From Lineolata rhizophorae (taxonomy: Eukaryota; Ascomycota; Dothideomycetes; Lineolatales; Lineolataceae): 64,000 bases of DNA. The position numbers and the translations under genes were made by a program. A model generated the notes under the pieces. It was given only the letters and a program-made list of their open reading frames with translations, made no database searches and was not told the DNA's origin. Below, piece after piece: positions 45,120 to 57,832 of this stretch; positions within the stretch are counted from its first letter, which is position 1; every line of letters begins with the position of its first letter. Where the stretch lies: contig MU001695.1 in NCBI GenBank assembly GCA_010093515.1, forward strand, positions 64,750-128,749, read 5' to 3'.

Positions 45120-47274
45120 TTACAAGGCCAGGAACAACCCTGCGCCGGCCGCGACGGCCGCGACCAGCGCGTTGGGCCAGCTCACCCGCGCGCTGGCCGC
45201 GCCCGCGAGCTGGATCTCCGTGAGCACGAAGTCGGGCTCGAAGGAGCCCGGGTCGGTGTCGTTGGTGGAGCCGTCCCAGCAATACCTGTCGAAGCAGTCG
45301 GAGCAGACGCGGGGGACGTCGAGGCCGTTGCGGCCGAGGGAGCGGCTGAGCACGGCGCAGCCGACGCAGGCGGGCCAGTCGGGGTCGACGGTGGCGTTGG
45401 CCAGCGTCACGACGTCGTAGCCGTTCTCGACGATGGCGTTGCGCTGCGTGTGGTTGTAGTCCGGGTCGAAGGTGGAGACGTTGCTGGCGGCGACGTAGGG
45501 GTGGTTCGGGATGTAGACGATGAGCGGGTGCGGGCCCGACTGGTTGTTCGCGTCGCAGCCGAAGAAGGTGGGCCGGGCGTTGAGCCCCAGGTTCACGAAG
45601 GTGTTGACGTCCGGCACGGCTGGGAAGGCCGTCCCGTTCTCCATGGTCCGGTTCAGCACCGAGCGCTCGTACGACGCCACCATGGCCGTGCCGTTGGGCC
45701 AGTTGAACTCGGTGTCGGCGCTCGAGTCGACGGCGAAGATGACGTCCACGGCGCGCACCGGCTGGATGAGCGGGTGCAGCGGAATGTTCTGCAGGTCCTC
45801 GCCGCCGTCGACGAGCGTCAGGCGCTCGCTCTCGGCGTTGGGGTTGCTCTCGTTGTTGAAGTGGAAGAACGGGTTGGGCGTCCAGTCGGCGATGTCGTTG
45901 CTGTCGTCGCCTAGGTCGTTCAGTACGTTCTCCACCACGTTGCGCAGCGCCTGCGGCACGTTGCCGAGCTGGTCCAGGTTCAGGATGAACGTGTTGAAGA
46001 GCGAGCTCGACGTGCCCATGACGAAGGCCGCGTTGTCGAAGCCCTCGATGCAGTCGGCCGAGGAAGGCAGTTCGCCACCCTCGAAGGCGCTGCCCGTGTA
46101 CTTCAGCGGCGCAAAGCCGAAGACGGTCGGGTCGAAGGAGCCAAGCTCCCAGGGGGTGAATTCATAGACGGTTGCGTTGAGCGAGACGAGAGTCTCGCCA
46201 GGAGCACGACCATCAGCAACGAGGATGGGCATAGGCGCGTTGCCGTCAGAGAAATCCGCATCATCCGCAATGGACGACCAGGTGTAGGCTAGTTCCAACG
46301 TCCCAGGTCAGCCTCCCAAACTTTCAAATAGAGACTTCGTTCAAACTTCATGAGACCGAATGATAACTTACCAGGCCCTCCGGCGCTCGCGTTAACGAGC
46401 TGGAAGCTCAGTGCCCGTCCCCAGTAGTCCGTCAAGCTCGTATTGAACCCCGCCGTCGCCTTGCCGTCCACCTGGCGCTGGATGGTCGTGTAGTACTCCG
46501 CCGTGTCCAGCACCTGGAAGCCGCCCTTGTCCGGGCCCTTGAAGATGCTGTTCTGGAACTGCCACAGGCTGCCGCTCTGCTCGGGCGTCGTGTTCAGGAT
46601 GTCCGCCACGGACGTGAAGTTGTTCACGTACATGCTGCCGACCAGCCAGCCGCCGCCGCTCAGCCCGGACAGGTACGTCGCGCTCTGCAGCAAACCCCCG
46701 AGCTGGCCGCCGCCGGTCGAGTTGCCGCTGCGCGCGTCGAAGGCGGCCAGCGCGCCGGCGCCGTTCATCAGCGCCCGGTACCCGCCGCCCGACACGGCGA
46801 TGCCCACGTTCGGCAGCGCCGTCGCGTTGTCGGTGCCGACGTCGTCGAAGAAGCCGCCCACGTCGAAGTCGGTGATGTTCATCCGCGTCAGGAACTCCCG
46901 CATCGGGTCGATGGTGTTGTTGCGTCGCGTCTCCAGCCACGCGCGCTCCTCGGCCGACAGCTCCAGCGCGCTCCGGATCGAGGGCCGCGTCGAGGGGCAC
47001 GAGACCGAGGCGGGCGTGTAGCCGTCGGGCGCGACGGGCGCGGCGCGCCGGAGCAGCGCGGCAAGCTCCAGCGCGGCATCCGGGCTCGACGCGAGGTCCT
47101 CTCGCGGAGCGATTGAGGATGCTGTTACGGTTGGCGTTAGCGGAGCTGCATTCGACGAGAGCGGGGCCGTGGTGGAGCTGCCCGGAACGGCTATGACGTT
47201 TGTCTACATGGTTACGTACCTTGGGCCGCGGCCAGCAGGAGCGCCACCGACGAGAGCGAGTGTTGCAGCTTCAT
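45120..47274 (-). CDS. PLB1: Lysophospholipase / phospholipase B, GPI-type, 665 aa
   Basis: CDS = complement(join(45120..46288, 46372..47145, 47220..47274)). Exon 1 encodes the signal peptide MKLQHSLSSVALLLAAAQ. The 74- and 83-nt introns have clean borders; the second splice restores ASAGGP-AYTWSSIADDA, a conserved block. The enzyme removes acyl chains from phospholipids and lysophospholipids (EC 3.1.1.5) outside the plasma membrane. Catalytic landmarks of fungal PLB/cPLA2-type lipases are present: Arg142 in AVSGGGYRALMNGAGA, Ser181 in SGLSGGGWLVGSMY, and Asp437 in LTLVDGGEDLQNIPLHPL. The C-terminal half has the paired cysteines typical of the family (PACVGC, RVCSDCFDRYCWDGS) and many N-glycosylation sequons. 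The last 17 residues (NALVAAVAAGAGLFLAL) form the hydrophobic tail expected for GPI anchoring. Length matches the family. Confidence 0.95.
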
Positions 47275-48823
47275 TTCTTTGAGGATTGACTGCAACTCTA
47301 GAACTGATTGTAGTGAAAGGAATATGAGACGTATTAAAAAAGTAGAAGGGTGTGCTCGACTGCAGCGAGCGCAGCTGGACGAAGTGAAACGACCTCCGCT
47401 GTCGCGTGCCGCTCGAGTTTAATATGTAGAGCGGCAGAGGTCTGCCGAGCGATTTCGGGGCTGGGTGGAACGGAAGCTAGCGGCAAGGCCCAGGCCGGAT
47501 CAAGAGTTGTGGAGAAGGAGATGAGTGATTAGGTATGACAGCTATGGCTTGTGAAAGGGGCGCAGCTCACAATCTTGCATTGGGGCAGCCCCGGGGTGTT
47601 CTGGGACCGGCTCCACAGCCAGCGCTGATGACGTTGAGGACTCTGCCGGCCTTGACCTTCTGAAACGCATCTTCCTCCCTTTGTGCCTGCAAAATCCACG
47701 TCTTCCACCCCGGATTGGCCGGAAAAGGGCCAGGGCGTGCTCCGTAGAGGGCAAACCCCCGGGAATTCCCCCCGTGCGCAATCCTCCCACAAGAGCTATA
47801 CTTAGCACGAACGTGGTTGAATGCAAGCAGGGCAACGGGGCGAAAACGCAGATCGGAACAATTTCCCTGCAGGGCCAACGCCTGCCTGTCTGCTTGATGA
47901 GGCGCGGGTGTGGCGCCACGCAAGTTGGCCACCGCTTGGTTGGTGGGTATGTAGCCACGCGCGACCGCCGGACGCTCGGCACCCCCGACCTCGCAGCGAT
48001 TAGCCAGGCACCGCGCTCATTGGGTCTAGGCGCTGCTCGAAACTGCCCACTTTTGTTCGTCTGAGGAGAGACGCCACGGGAGCAACAGGCGCGCGCTCGT
48101 ACTGTCCGTACGCCATTCCCGATGCGCTTTCGGCCGCTCCCGCTTGGCTTGCCGCGTGTGGCTTGAGCCCTCAGGCACGACAGGGTCGACGGTCAGCTCC
48201 AGCGTGTGCCCTTGTCGCCTTGGCACTATTTGGCGTCCTAGGTATGCACGTAGTATAGCACATAGCACGGTAAGCTACTAGGATGCGGACGTCTCCCGTC
48301 AGCACGCTGCTACGTATGGACGGACCTCATTCACGACGAGCCTAGGCCCTAGGGACGAGCGCTCTTTCTCAAGCCGATGGGCTCCCTGTAATACATGTTC
48401 CCAATATGCCACCGGGTTCTGGAGACACGCGAAACTTGAAATCCAAATAGGGCAGGTTGAGACTCGAGAACGGCGATTGGGCAACCAGTAGTTAGCTAGA
48501 CTAACTTGGCGCCGACGACACTCTAGTGAGATTCTTCGTGTTCGTTCTACAATGTACACAAGACAGTTCGACCTGCTCGTTCTTTGTCATCAGCGTCTAG
48601 TGTCCATTCGGAATTGCTCGTCCTGGGTTCCGGCTAGATTCCAACCGGACCTGCAGCGCGCACGCTCTAGAACACCTTCTCCACAAGGCAATAAACCCCG
48701 CAATACTTCTCCAGCCGCACCTCCTCACCGTGCATCGTAGACGGGGGCGGCCAAGCATATTTCTTAAACCCCTTCCCAGTCCGTCGACCCTTGTCGCATA
48801 ACGCAGAGCATATCCCAAGGCCT
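47275..48823. promoter_or_regulatory. Upstream region of phospholipase B and 3' flank of the proteasome gene
   Basis: This is 1.55 kb without a gene. The PLB promoter should lie at 47275-48000; A/T-rich words TTTTTTAATAC (minus strand, about 47334-47344) lie 60-70 bp from the start codon and could serve as a TATA-like element. ORFs at 47542-47982 (-) and 47681-48064 (+) are mutually antisense and without domains. The interval 48.2-48.8 kb includes the proteasome gene 3' UTR. Confidence 0.45.
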
Positions 48824-50073
48824 CTAGCTCTCTGCGCCCTCGCCCTCGCCTTCCGGCTTAGCCAGCCCTTGCTCCTTCAGCAACGCGTCGATCTCGTCTG
48901 CCGTCCACAGGTGGTGATACACTTGACCCGTCTTGGTCTTGCCCACCGTGGCAAACTCGACTGTCGCACGCAAGTTAGCTACACCAATGCCCCTCGAACC
49001 CAACGGTCAAAACAAAGGACCCCGTTATGCCGCCAAGTCTCAAAAAAACGTCGGGAAAAGAAAAGGGGCAAAGGGCAAAATTCGACTCACTCTTCTCGCT
49101 GCTCAACTTGGTGCTGTCCATGGTCTTGCTCAGCACCTTGACCGCCAGCCCGCACGCCTCCTTGAGCCCGCACTCCTCGCGGTAGTCCTGCTTGAGCAGG
49201 CTCTGGGCGCTCGCGTTGTTGCCGCCGATGCTCGTGGCCTTCCAGCCGCCGTAGTTGCCGCTCGGGTTGCTGCTGTACAGCTGGAAGCCGCGCTGGGGGT
49301 CGAATCCGGCGTAGATGAAGGACACGCCGAACGGCCGCAGCCCGCCGTGCTGCGTGTACCCTTGCTTCAGGTCGCACAGCCGCCGCACCAGCTGCTCGCA
49401 CGGGATGTCGGCGTTGTAGGTCAGCAGGTAGCGCTGCGCGGCTTGCCGGGCGAAGTTGATGAGGATGTTAGCGTCGGCCGTCATGCCGGCGACGGCGCAG
49501 AGCATGTTGCTGCGAGGCAGAGTGGATATGTTAGCTTTGGTTTCTTTTCTTTCGAGCGTGGGTTTCCCGTTGCCTGGAAGAAATTCTCGGTTTGCGCTGA
49601 GGCTGGTGATATCCGAGAACGTTTTCTCCCAAAAATATGTCCGATCCATGCCCCTTCCAGCCTTGCTCTGTCGAAACAGTATAGTGCAAACATCGGATTC
49701 AAAGCAATCTCTCCCGCTGGACGGAGACGTAGATAACAGGATCGAAAACGGTGTATCACGCACTCATTCAAAATGTACAGCTTCTCGGCGCTCGTGTCCT
49801 GCTCGAGCAGCTTGCTTGTCACCTTGCGCTCGGCCGCCAGCACGATGCCGTCCTTAGCCAAGACGCCCAGCGCCGTGCCGGCGTGCGAAATCGCCTCGAG
49901 CGCATACTCCACCTGGTACAGGCGCCCTTCGGGCGAGAAAATTGTTGTCTGTCACACAAACCGCGGCAGGAGATAGTTAGCTAGCTTAGTCGGACTGCAC
50001 GCACGAAGATGCGTGTGTCGGGAGGGCAGGGCTAGCGGGATATACGCACCCGCGAGTCGTAACGGCGGGACAT
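48824..50073 (-). CDS. PRE9: 20S proteasome alpha subunit (PSMA4/Pre9 type), 254 aa
   Basis: CDS = complement(join(48824..48960, 49091..49509, 49764..49948, 50050..50073)). Exon 1 is only eight codons (MSRRYDSR). Splicing gives [23 protein letters not shown], the alpha-subunit N-terminal signature whose tails gate the proteasome channel. Later junctions restore [20 protein letters not shown] and [33 protein letters not shown] and [16 protein letters not shown] are characteristic of the alpha-3 position (yeast Pre9, human PSMA4). It is a structural, non-catalytic ring subunit acting in cytosol and nucleus. The C-terminal extension is short and acidic ([11 protein letters not shown]) instead of the Lys/Glu-rich tail of the animal protein. 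It is divergent from the Urn1-like gene with 656 bp between starts. Confidence 0.96.
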
Positions 50074-50729
50074 GGCGGTGGTGTGTGTGGACGCGGTTCA
50101 AGAGGCGACTGAGAGCTGTGCCGAGAGATGGGGGAGGTCGAGAGGCGGTGACGGAAGGGGAGGGGGGCGGGATGAGGAGCTTGTTGAGGCTGTCGAGGCG
50201 CGGCGATGTGGTGGTTGATGGATGGAGACGCAGAGGGAGCTCCAGGCAAGCTCCAAACGCGCGGACAAGCTGGAGGCGCGCCTGCCAAGCCCCGAGGCTA
50301 CGACGGCACCTGCGGGCACGTACTGAAGTCGACTCAAGCTGCCTGGAAGGTCGCAGAAAGCTCACGAGTCTAAACCAAGGAGCAGTATTTCAACAAGCTA
50401 TAATTCTGGTACAAGCATTGTTGTCATATCTATTTTGCGATTTGATTCCGATCTTATGCAAATACACTGCGAAGCGCCTCATGTGACCGCGACTGCTCCA
50501 TAGTGTACCGTGGACTTCGCTGGTCCGTGAGCCTCCAAGCAACCTGGCCGCAGCTCATGAATTTTTCAACCTTTCAGCATCAACTCTCCAAACTCCGCGC
50601 CGTGCGCCGCACCCCTCACTCGCGCAATTATTTGCCTCTCTATTTTGCCCAACTCCGTTGATGATTACCTCTTCCTATCCAACCTAGTTTTCCTCCCCAA
50701 CCTCCCCCACCACCCTCGACTCCGCCAAA
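50074..50729. promoter_or_regulatory. Bidirectional promoter, proteasome gene / Urn1-like gene
   Basis: These 656 bp separate two divergent start codons and must contain both promoters. The part near 50074-50340 is GC-rich and the centre (50360-50480) is A/T-rich. CT-rich and CACCCTCG-type stretches precede the Urn1-like start. No proteasome-associated control element (GGTGGCAAA) was seen, which fits filamentous fungi. Confidence 0.55.
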
Positions 50730-52829
50730 ATGTCCGCCGCACCACCGCCTCTCCCGCCCGGCTGGACAGAGCACAAAGCTCCCTCAGGTCCGCCTCGCCC
50801 CCAGAAACGCCCCGGGAAACCGCAGTCCTAACCTTTCCACCGCGCAGGCCGCACATACTACCACAACGCGTCCACCAAGAAATCAACTTACAAGCGGCCC
50901 ACGCCCGCAACGACGCCCGCCGCTCCGCCGCCGCCGCCGCCGCCACCGCCTCCGCCTCCGCCTGCACCCCCCCGGCATGCTCCAGGCCAACCCGCCGCGT
51001 GGCAGCAGCAGCAGCCATTTGCACCCTATCCACCGCGCCAGCCCTTCCCCTACGGCGCGCCGGGCGCCGGCCCATTTCCTGCGGGCAGCGCGTTTCCTGC
51101 AGGCGGCGGCAGCGCGCCGCCGTTCGGATCGGCGGCGTTCCCGCCCTTCGCGCCGCCGGCGCACTTTCCTCAGCAACAATACCGTTTCCAGCCCGGCGGC
51201 GGCGGCGGCGGGGGGGGACGGCCGCCTCGTCAGCGGGGGCGGGCCGACGATCGGCGCCGCGAGCAGGACGACCGGCCGAAGCATCGGTACGAGATCGCCG
51301 GGTGCGCGCCGTGGGTGCTGGTGAAGACGAGGTACGGGCGGCGGTTCGTGCACAATGTGGAGAGCGGGGAGAGCTTGTGGAAGTTCCCGCCGGAGGTGAT
51401 GAAGGGGGTGGTGGAGTTTGATCGGAGGGAGAGGGAGAGGCGGGAGGGGAAAGGGGGAGAAGAGAAGATGGAAGGCAAGGAGGAGGGCAAGGAGGCTGGG
51501 GATGGCGGAGATGGGAAGGGTGAGGTTGGGGAGAAGATGGGAGGAAAAGCGCAGGATAGGGAGCTAGAGGTTCTCGAGGATCTGGAAGATGAGAGGGCGG
51601 CGGCGGCAGAGTTGGCGGCTATGGATGAGGCGGGGGATGGGGAGGGGGTCAAGGTGAAGACGTTTGAGAATGTGCCGGCGCAAGAGGGCGGCGAGGATGA
51701 TAGCGAGTATGAGTATGTGGAGGTGGAAGTCACAGATGATGAAGGGGAAGATGGCGACGACGAGACGGGCCGTACTAAGCGCCAGCGCACCACGTCCGAG
51801 GCGCCAGCCGACGAGCAAGAGGATCAGGGCCCGATAGAATTCAACGAGGATGACATCGCTTGGCAGCTCGCCGCCATGGGGGCCGACAACCCTGACGAAG
51901 GCGAAGGCGAGTATGGCGACGAAGATTGGGACGGTGCCGAAGAAGATTACTACGATGAGGAAGCGGGTGGTGGCGAGCTGACAGAGGCCGACTCCGCAGC
52001 GCTATTCCGCGACCTGCTCGACGACCACCACGCCTCGCCCTTCGGCACCTTCGAGGCGCTCATCGCCGACGAGGCCTTTGTGTCGGACCCGCGCTACGTG
52101 GCGCTGCCGACGACCAAGGCGCGGCGTGAGGCGTGGTCGAGCTGGGCGCGCGACCGGGCGACAGAGCTGGCGGAGTGGCGCGCGCGGCAGGAGAAGTCGG
52201 ACCCGCGTATCCCGTTCCTGGAGCTGCTGGCGGACAAGGCAAGCCCCCGCATCTACTGGGCCGAGTTCAAGCGCAAGCACCGGAAGGAGCAGGCGATGCG
52301 CGACACAAAAGTCAGCGACAAAGAACGCGAGAAGTGGTATCGGGACGTAGTGGCGCGCATGAAGCTGCCGCACGACCAGCAGCGCCGCGACCTGAAGGAC
52401 GCGCTGAAGGCGCTCCCGCTGCGGAAGTTGAATAGGCGGACGAGCGTTCAGGGGTTGCCGGCAGAGCTGCGGACAGATGTCAGGTTTGTGGCCGTGCCGA
52501 GGAAGGAGAGGGAGCGCTTGGTCGAGGCGTACGTGGCGACGTTGCCGGAGCCGCCGGAGGAAGGAGAGCAGGATGAGAAGGGTGAGGAGGAGAGGAGGAG
52601 GAAGAGAGGGGAGAGGGAGAGGAGGGAGAAGGCGCTGAGGGAAAGGGAGAGGCGCGTGGAGGCGGAGAAGAAGAGGGCGAGGAAGGAAGAGGCGTTTGCG
52701 AGGAGAAGACTGAGAGAGGAGGAGATGGAGGTGGATAGAGCAATGAGAGTGGGCAAGGAGGGGTTGAAGGCGCAATTGAGCGGGGCCGCCAACGAGGTCA
52801 AAGAGGGGGCAAAGGATGACGAGGAATAA
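50730..52829 (+). CDS. URN1: WW/FF-domain pre-mRNA splicing factor (Urn1/Dre4-like), 679 aa
   Basis: CDS = join(50730..50787, 50848..52829). The 60-nt intron splits the WW domain, which reads LPPGWTEHKAPS-GRTYYHNA then STKKSTYKRP after splicing. A Pro- and Gly-rich linker includes a long proline run and QQQQ. A second WW-like unit follows at about residue 195: APWVLVKTRYGRRFVHNVES then GESLWKFP. A Glu-rich acidic region leads to FF-type repeats: FRDLLDDHHASPFGTFEALI with DPRYVALPTTKARREAW, and FLELLADKASPRIYWAEFKRK. The end is a highly charged Glu/Arg coiled coil. Yeast Urn1 and fission yeast Dre4 associate with late or post-catalytic spliceosomes; that role is inferred. In the first WW domain the second Trp is replaced by Tyr (STYKRP), so ligand binding may differ. 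Metazoan TCERG1 is the broader relative. Confidence 0.88.
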
Positions 52830-53560
52830 GTGGCAGGTTGTACTAGTCCTAGGGAGCATGAACATCGTGGTTCCGTTAGCGTTGGCCGTCGATTTCGGTG
52901 TTGTGCTTCGGAAGTCACTGAAACAGGTTCAAGGTAATATGATTCTCCACAACTAGCGTATGATTCAGTGGCATTCAAATGTCCATGATTCTAGGCGGAC
53001 GGAGCAGATATCGGCTTCTAGTTTGCGTGGCACCCAGCTTGATAGGAGCAAAGAAAGTCAGACTTCCTAGAAAGGACGGACCAGCGCTACTAAGAACGCT
53101 TCCAGTTATATTTTTCCTGTAGCTCCTACTCGGTGTCCTTTTGCGTGTCTCTTCTTTCCGATCTTGGGATGGGCAGCTAGACGTATTCAGTTTACGTTTG
53201 CCGATCGTAAGTTTATTCATCGCCCAGATGCCCACCTGTTCAGGGCGGATAGCGCAATTTCTACATGGACAGTCACTCGTATCTCAGACATCTACGTATG
53301 TAGTCATACCTCGCACGGGCCAAGGGCCACCCCTCCACCCCAGCCCTGCAGCATCCGCCCGACGCTACTTGCAACGGCGCGCCGGCTATCCCAGCGAGCT
53401 TCACCATCTCTATCTTCAACAGCCCTCCAACTCCCGCCACTCCACCTCGCCGCGCCGCTCCCGCGCCGGAATCAATCCTTCTTTTCTTTCCCCCACCACG
53501 CCTGACCCGGCCGGCCCCTATGGACTGCACCGTTCGCTAACGTGCAACTTGGTCGTCGCG
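52830..53560. promoter_or_regulatory. Intergenic region upstream of PAN2
   Basis: This contains the 3' flank of the Urn1-like gene and the PAN2 promoter. A 163-codon frame (53141-53632, +) crosses the PAN2 start in another frame and is Ser/Pro/Arg-rich; I regard it as a shadow. The CT- and CA-rich sequence at 53320-53520 resembles a 5' UTR. Confidence 0.5.
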
Positions 53561-56500
53561 ATGGAGGCCGACTGGGACGAGGTGAGCTCTGCGCTCCGCG
53601 GCCGTGCAAAGGGCGCTCAAGAATTACGTTAACAGGCAAGTGTCTTCTAGATATCCCGCGTCGGCCTACCGCCGCCGGGCCCGCACGCGCTTCCGACTGC
53701 CGTTTCCGTCCTGGCCTTCGACACGTCGCAAGAGCTGCTCTGGGCCGGCAACGAGTTTGTGAGTAAGGATATCGCGGGGGAAGGGCGCGTCGGGAGAGCT
53801 CCCCCCACGCTGGCGGCGGTTGCGCGAGAGCGGTGCTGATTAGGTCTGGAAATACGCAGGGCAGGCTCACGTCGTTCTACGGGCCGGAGCTACAGAAGTA
53901 CACGTCGTTTCGAGCGCACCCTCCGGCTGATGGCGCGGGCGTGGTCAAGCAGTTGCTGTTCAGTGAGAAGGGCGTGCTGTCGGTCGCGTCCCGAAGTGTG
54001 CACTTTGCGCTGAGGAGGGGCCCGGCAATCTGGCATCTCACGTACGTGCTCCGCGCCTGGGAAAATGTGGTTGAAGCCAGGCAGACGTTATATTGGGCAG
54101 CTTTGAGAGACATGGGCTGATTGGATCGCACTGCTGCAGGAATGAGGCATTCAAGGATCTACGATGCATGAGCTTCACATCCAAGGGCACCCACGAAGTC
54201 TTGGTCGCGGGAGGCCAGGACACCATGGTCCGAATCGACGTTGAGAAGGGGACAATCACTGAGACGGTATGAGAATTCCGCTTCAGACTGGTCAAGAGCC
54301 TGCGTAACTGACACTTCCTCAAAGCTCCCTTCCCAGGATAACTACACCATCATGAAACGCGGTGGCCAGTACATCTGCGCCGCTACCTCTACCGGCTCCG
54401 TACACATTCTCGACCCTTCCTCCTTCAAGCTTATCAAGTCCTGGAAAGCCCACAATGGCTGGATTAATGACATGGACGCCAAATCAGACTTCCTCGTTAC
54501 GTGCGGCTTCTCGCCCCGCCAGCAGCACGGGTACATGCTTGACCCACTCGCCAACGTTTTCGACCTCAAATCCCTCATGCCTCTGCCCCCGATCCCATTC
54601 CACCCTGGCGCCGCGTTCGTCCGCATGCACCCGCGTATGTCCACCACTTCGGTAGTCGCGTCCCAATCCGGTCAGCTCCAGGTCATCGACATCATGAACC
54701 CCAACACGGCGAACCTGCGCCAAGCCAACATCTTCGAGACGTACCTGACGGCGCTCGAGATGGCGCCGTCGGGCGAAGCCCTCGCTCTCGCCGACGCCCA
54801 CTGCGCCATCCACCTCTGGGGCTCGCCCGCCAAGATCCAGTTCGCCGAGTACGCGGCCCCGACCGACTTCGCCGACACGCACGCGGTGCTGCCGCCGCCC
54901 AGCCTCGACTGGTTCGCCTCGGAGCAGACGCCGTACCACACCGTCGGCTTGCCACACTACCGCGACACGCTGCTCTCGGCCTGGCCCTCGCACATGGTGT
55001 TCGAGGTGGGTGCCCCGACCCCCAAGATCGACCCCCAGATCCTCGCCTCGCTCAAGCGCGACGTCATCGGCGCGTACGCGCCTTTTCCCCGCGACGGCAG
55101 GCGCAGGAATCAGGTCGAGGACACGAGGCGCTTGCTCGATGCGGAACGTAGGGATGCGCTGGCGGCGCCGCGTTTCCTGAGCGAGGTGGCGCGCGAACGG
55201 CTGGTGGAAGGTGGCAGCACGGGGGGTTCGGAGAAGGGCTGGGAGTCGCCGAGTAGAGATGTGAAGGGCGATGGAGGTGCGGGTGGGGCCGGAGACAGGC
55301 GCCTGAGCGACGCTCTAGATGCCTTAGGTGAGATGGTGATCGATGGTGCGGACGGTCGGGTGATGCGGACTAACGTTCCGGTCATGTACCGCAACGTTGA
55401 GATAAAGTACTCCAAGTTTGGGATCGAGGATTTCGATTTCAAGTAAGTCCCCGGCACTTGCCATCTTATGTCCACAACTAAAAGACTTCAGATACTACAA
55501 CCGAACAGAGTTCTCGGGCCTCGAAACGCACATCGCAAATTCCTATGCCAATCCCCTCCTACAGCTCTACCGTTTCACACCCTTGATTCGCAACTTGGCT
55601 CTTCGCCACACTGCAACGTCTTGTTTATATGAAAATTGCATCCTCTGCGAGATGGGCTTTCTGATCGACATGTTGGAGAAAGCAAGCGGCCAAAACTGTC
55701 AGGCGACCAATTTCTTAAGGACATTAAGTGGGCATCCCACAGCGGCGCAATTGGGCCTTTTGGAGGAACATTCACTCAACGGTCCTTTATCAGCCGTTAT
55801 CCAGTCCCTGAACCGGTTCCTCCTGGACCAAATGGCCAAGGACTACCGCCAAATGTCGCCCCAAATGGGACACATGGAACAAATTCTCGCCACGGCCGCT
55901 GTTACGGCGACGCGCTGTCCACACTGTGCCAATGAAGTGACGCATCCAGGCGCCGTCTTTGTTCACGAACTACTTTACCCTCCCAAGAGCGCCGGCGGCG
56001 GGCCCCATCCTCACCATCCCCGTCACCCCCATGGCGCCCACAATAGCCCCCGTCAACCCCGCCCGTCATTCTCACAGATTCTCAAAGCATCTGTGGAGCG
56101 TCAGAAGCAGGTTCGCGGATGGTGTACCCGATGTAGGCGTTATCTACAGCTCGCTCAACGTCTTACCATCCAGGGTCTCCCACAAGTGCTTGTCATCAAT
56201 GCGGCCGTCGACAGCGGTGCCGCACCATCGACTAACCCAGCCGCTGCTGCTGCGGCGGCGGCTGCCGCTGGTGGAACGTCTGAGGCAAAGCAGCTGTGGT
56301 CGACACATGGGTGGCTGCCGCACGAGATTGGAATCATTGTGGAGCAGGGCCAGTTTTTCTGCTATGAGGGACAAGATCTGCAGTTCCACCTGCAGAGGAA
56401 GAACTTCCCTGTCACTGAGTACGAGTTGGTGGGCGTCGTGGCGGATATTAATTCCGGCGTCAACGAGAAGCCACATTTGGTGTCATTGGTAAATGTAGCA

Positions 56501-57832
56501 CCTTCATCACCGAATCCCGAGACGCAGTCGGAGTGGTATCTCTTCAACGACTTCCTCGTCCGCCAGACGTCACCCGAAGAAGCCCTCCGCTTCGACGCCA
56601 CATGGAAACTCCCCTCTATCCTAACATACCAAATGAAATCCGCGCGCCACAACATTGACAACTCGTGGAAGCAGCACCTCGACACTTCTCTCCTGTATCA
56701 CCGCTGGCCTGCGCCGACCCCGCCACGCCAATTAGGCGCCTCGACGACCGCACCTTCCCAACTTGAGCCCCTGCGTCCTTTGGACCCCCAGACAGAGGCC
56801 CCGCAACCAGGCACACTCGCCGCCATCGATGCCGAGTTTGTCGCGCTACAGCGTGAGGAAATCAGCATCAAAGCAGACGGGACACGCGAGACGGTGCGTC
56901 CGCCGCGATTGGGCCTAGCACGTGTGTCAGTGGTGCGAGGCGGCGGCGTCCTCGAGGGCACGCCCTTCATCGACGACTACATCGCCGTGCCGGAGCCAGT
57001 TGTCGACTACCTAACGCAGTACTCGGGCATCGCGCCGGGAGATTTGGACCGGGCCACCAGTAAGCATGCCCTAGTGCCGCGGAAAGCCGCCTACAAGAAG
57101 CTCTGGCTGCTGCTCAACCTAGGCGCCGTCTTCGTCGGGCACGGGCTCGCCAAGGACTTCCGGACCATCAACATGCACGTGCCGAGCCAGCAGGTGATCG
57201 ACACGGTGCTGCTGTTCCACATACCGGCGCGGCAGCGCCGGCTCAACCTGCGCTTCCTTGCCTGGTGCCTGCTCCGGGAGCACATCCAGACGCGCGAGCA
57301 CGACTCGGTCGAGGACGCCTGCACCGCCCTCAGGCTCTACCGCAAGTACCAGGAGTTCGTCGACGCCGGCGTGCTCGACCGCATGCTCGCCGACGTGTAC
57401 GCCCGCGGCCGCGAGGTCGGCTGGAAGGCCCCGAACCCCTCACCCTCACCCGATCCCGATCAGCTTGCTGCCGCCGCCGCCGCCGCCGCCGCCGCGGCGT
57501 CCGCCTCGGCCACCCCGGAACCCTCCGTTGGGCCGGCCCCGGCCGGAGCTGATCCGGACGGCTCCTCGGTTGCCTCGCGCCCCTCGACCGCGCAGGCGCA
57601 GGCCATGGGCCGCACGCTCTCGGCCGCATCGTCGGGGCTCCTGGAGCCTGGCGGCCCGCCGATGCGAGGGGCGGCGGGAACGCCGGGGGCGGGGTCTAAT
57701 GGTGGTGGTAGTGGTGTTGGTGTTGCGGATGGGCTTAGCGCGCCGGGTACGCCAGTGAGGAGGGGAGGGGGGGCGGCGGGGATGGGGTTCAGCGCGGGGA
57801 GAGGGGGTGGGTTTGGGAGCCCGATGAGGTAA
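53561..57832 (+). CDS. PAN2: PAN2, catalytic subunit of the Pan2-Pan3 deadenylase, 1298 aa
   Basis: CDS = join(53561..53581, 53651..53758, 53860..54041, 54140..54266, 54325..55442, 55492..57832). Exon 1 is seven codons (MEADWDE); joins give [46 protein letters not shown] and [15 protein letters not shown]. The N-terminal half is a WD40 propeller with the linker that binds Pan3. A catalytically dead ubiquitin-hydrolase-like domain covers about residues 520-935 ([19 protein letters not shown], with [14 protein letters not shown]). The RNase of the DEDD class lies at about 960-1140: [20 protein letters not shown] and [17 protein letters not shown]2 trims poly(A) tails in the cytoplasm as the first step of mRNA turnover. 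The last 150 residues are low complexity (a polyalanine run, then Gly-rich) and make the protein somewhat longer than is usual. It is convergent with PEPCK. Confidence 0.95.
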
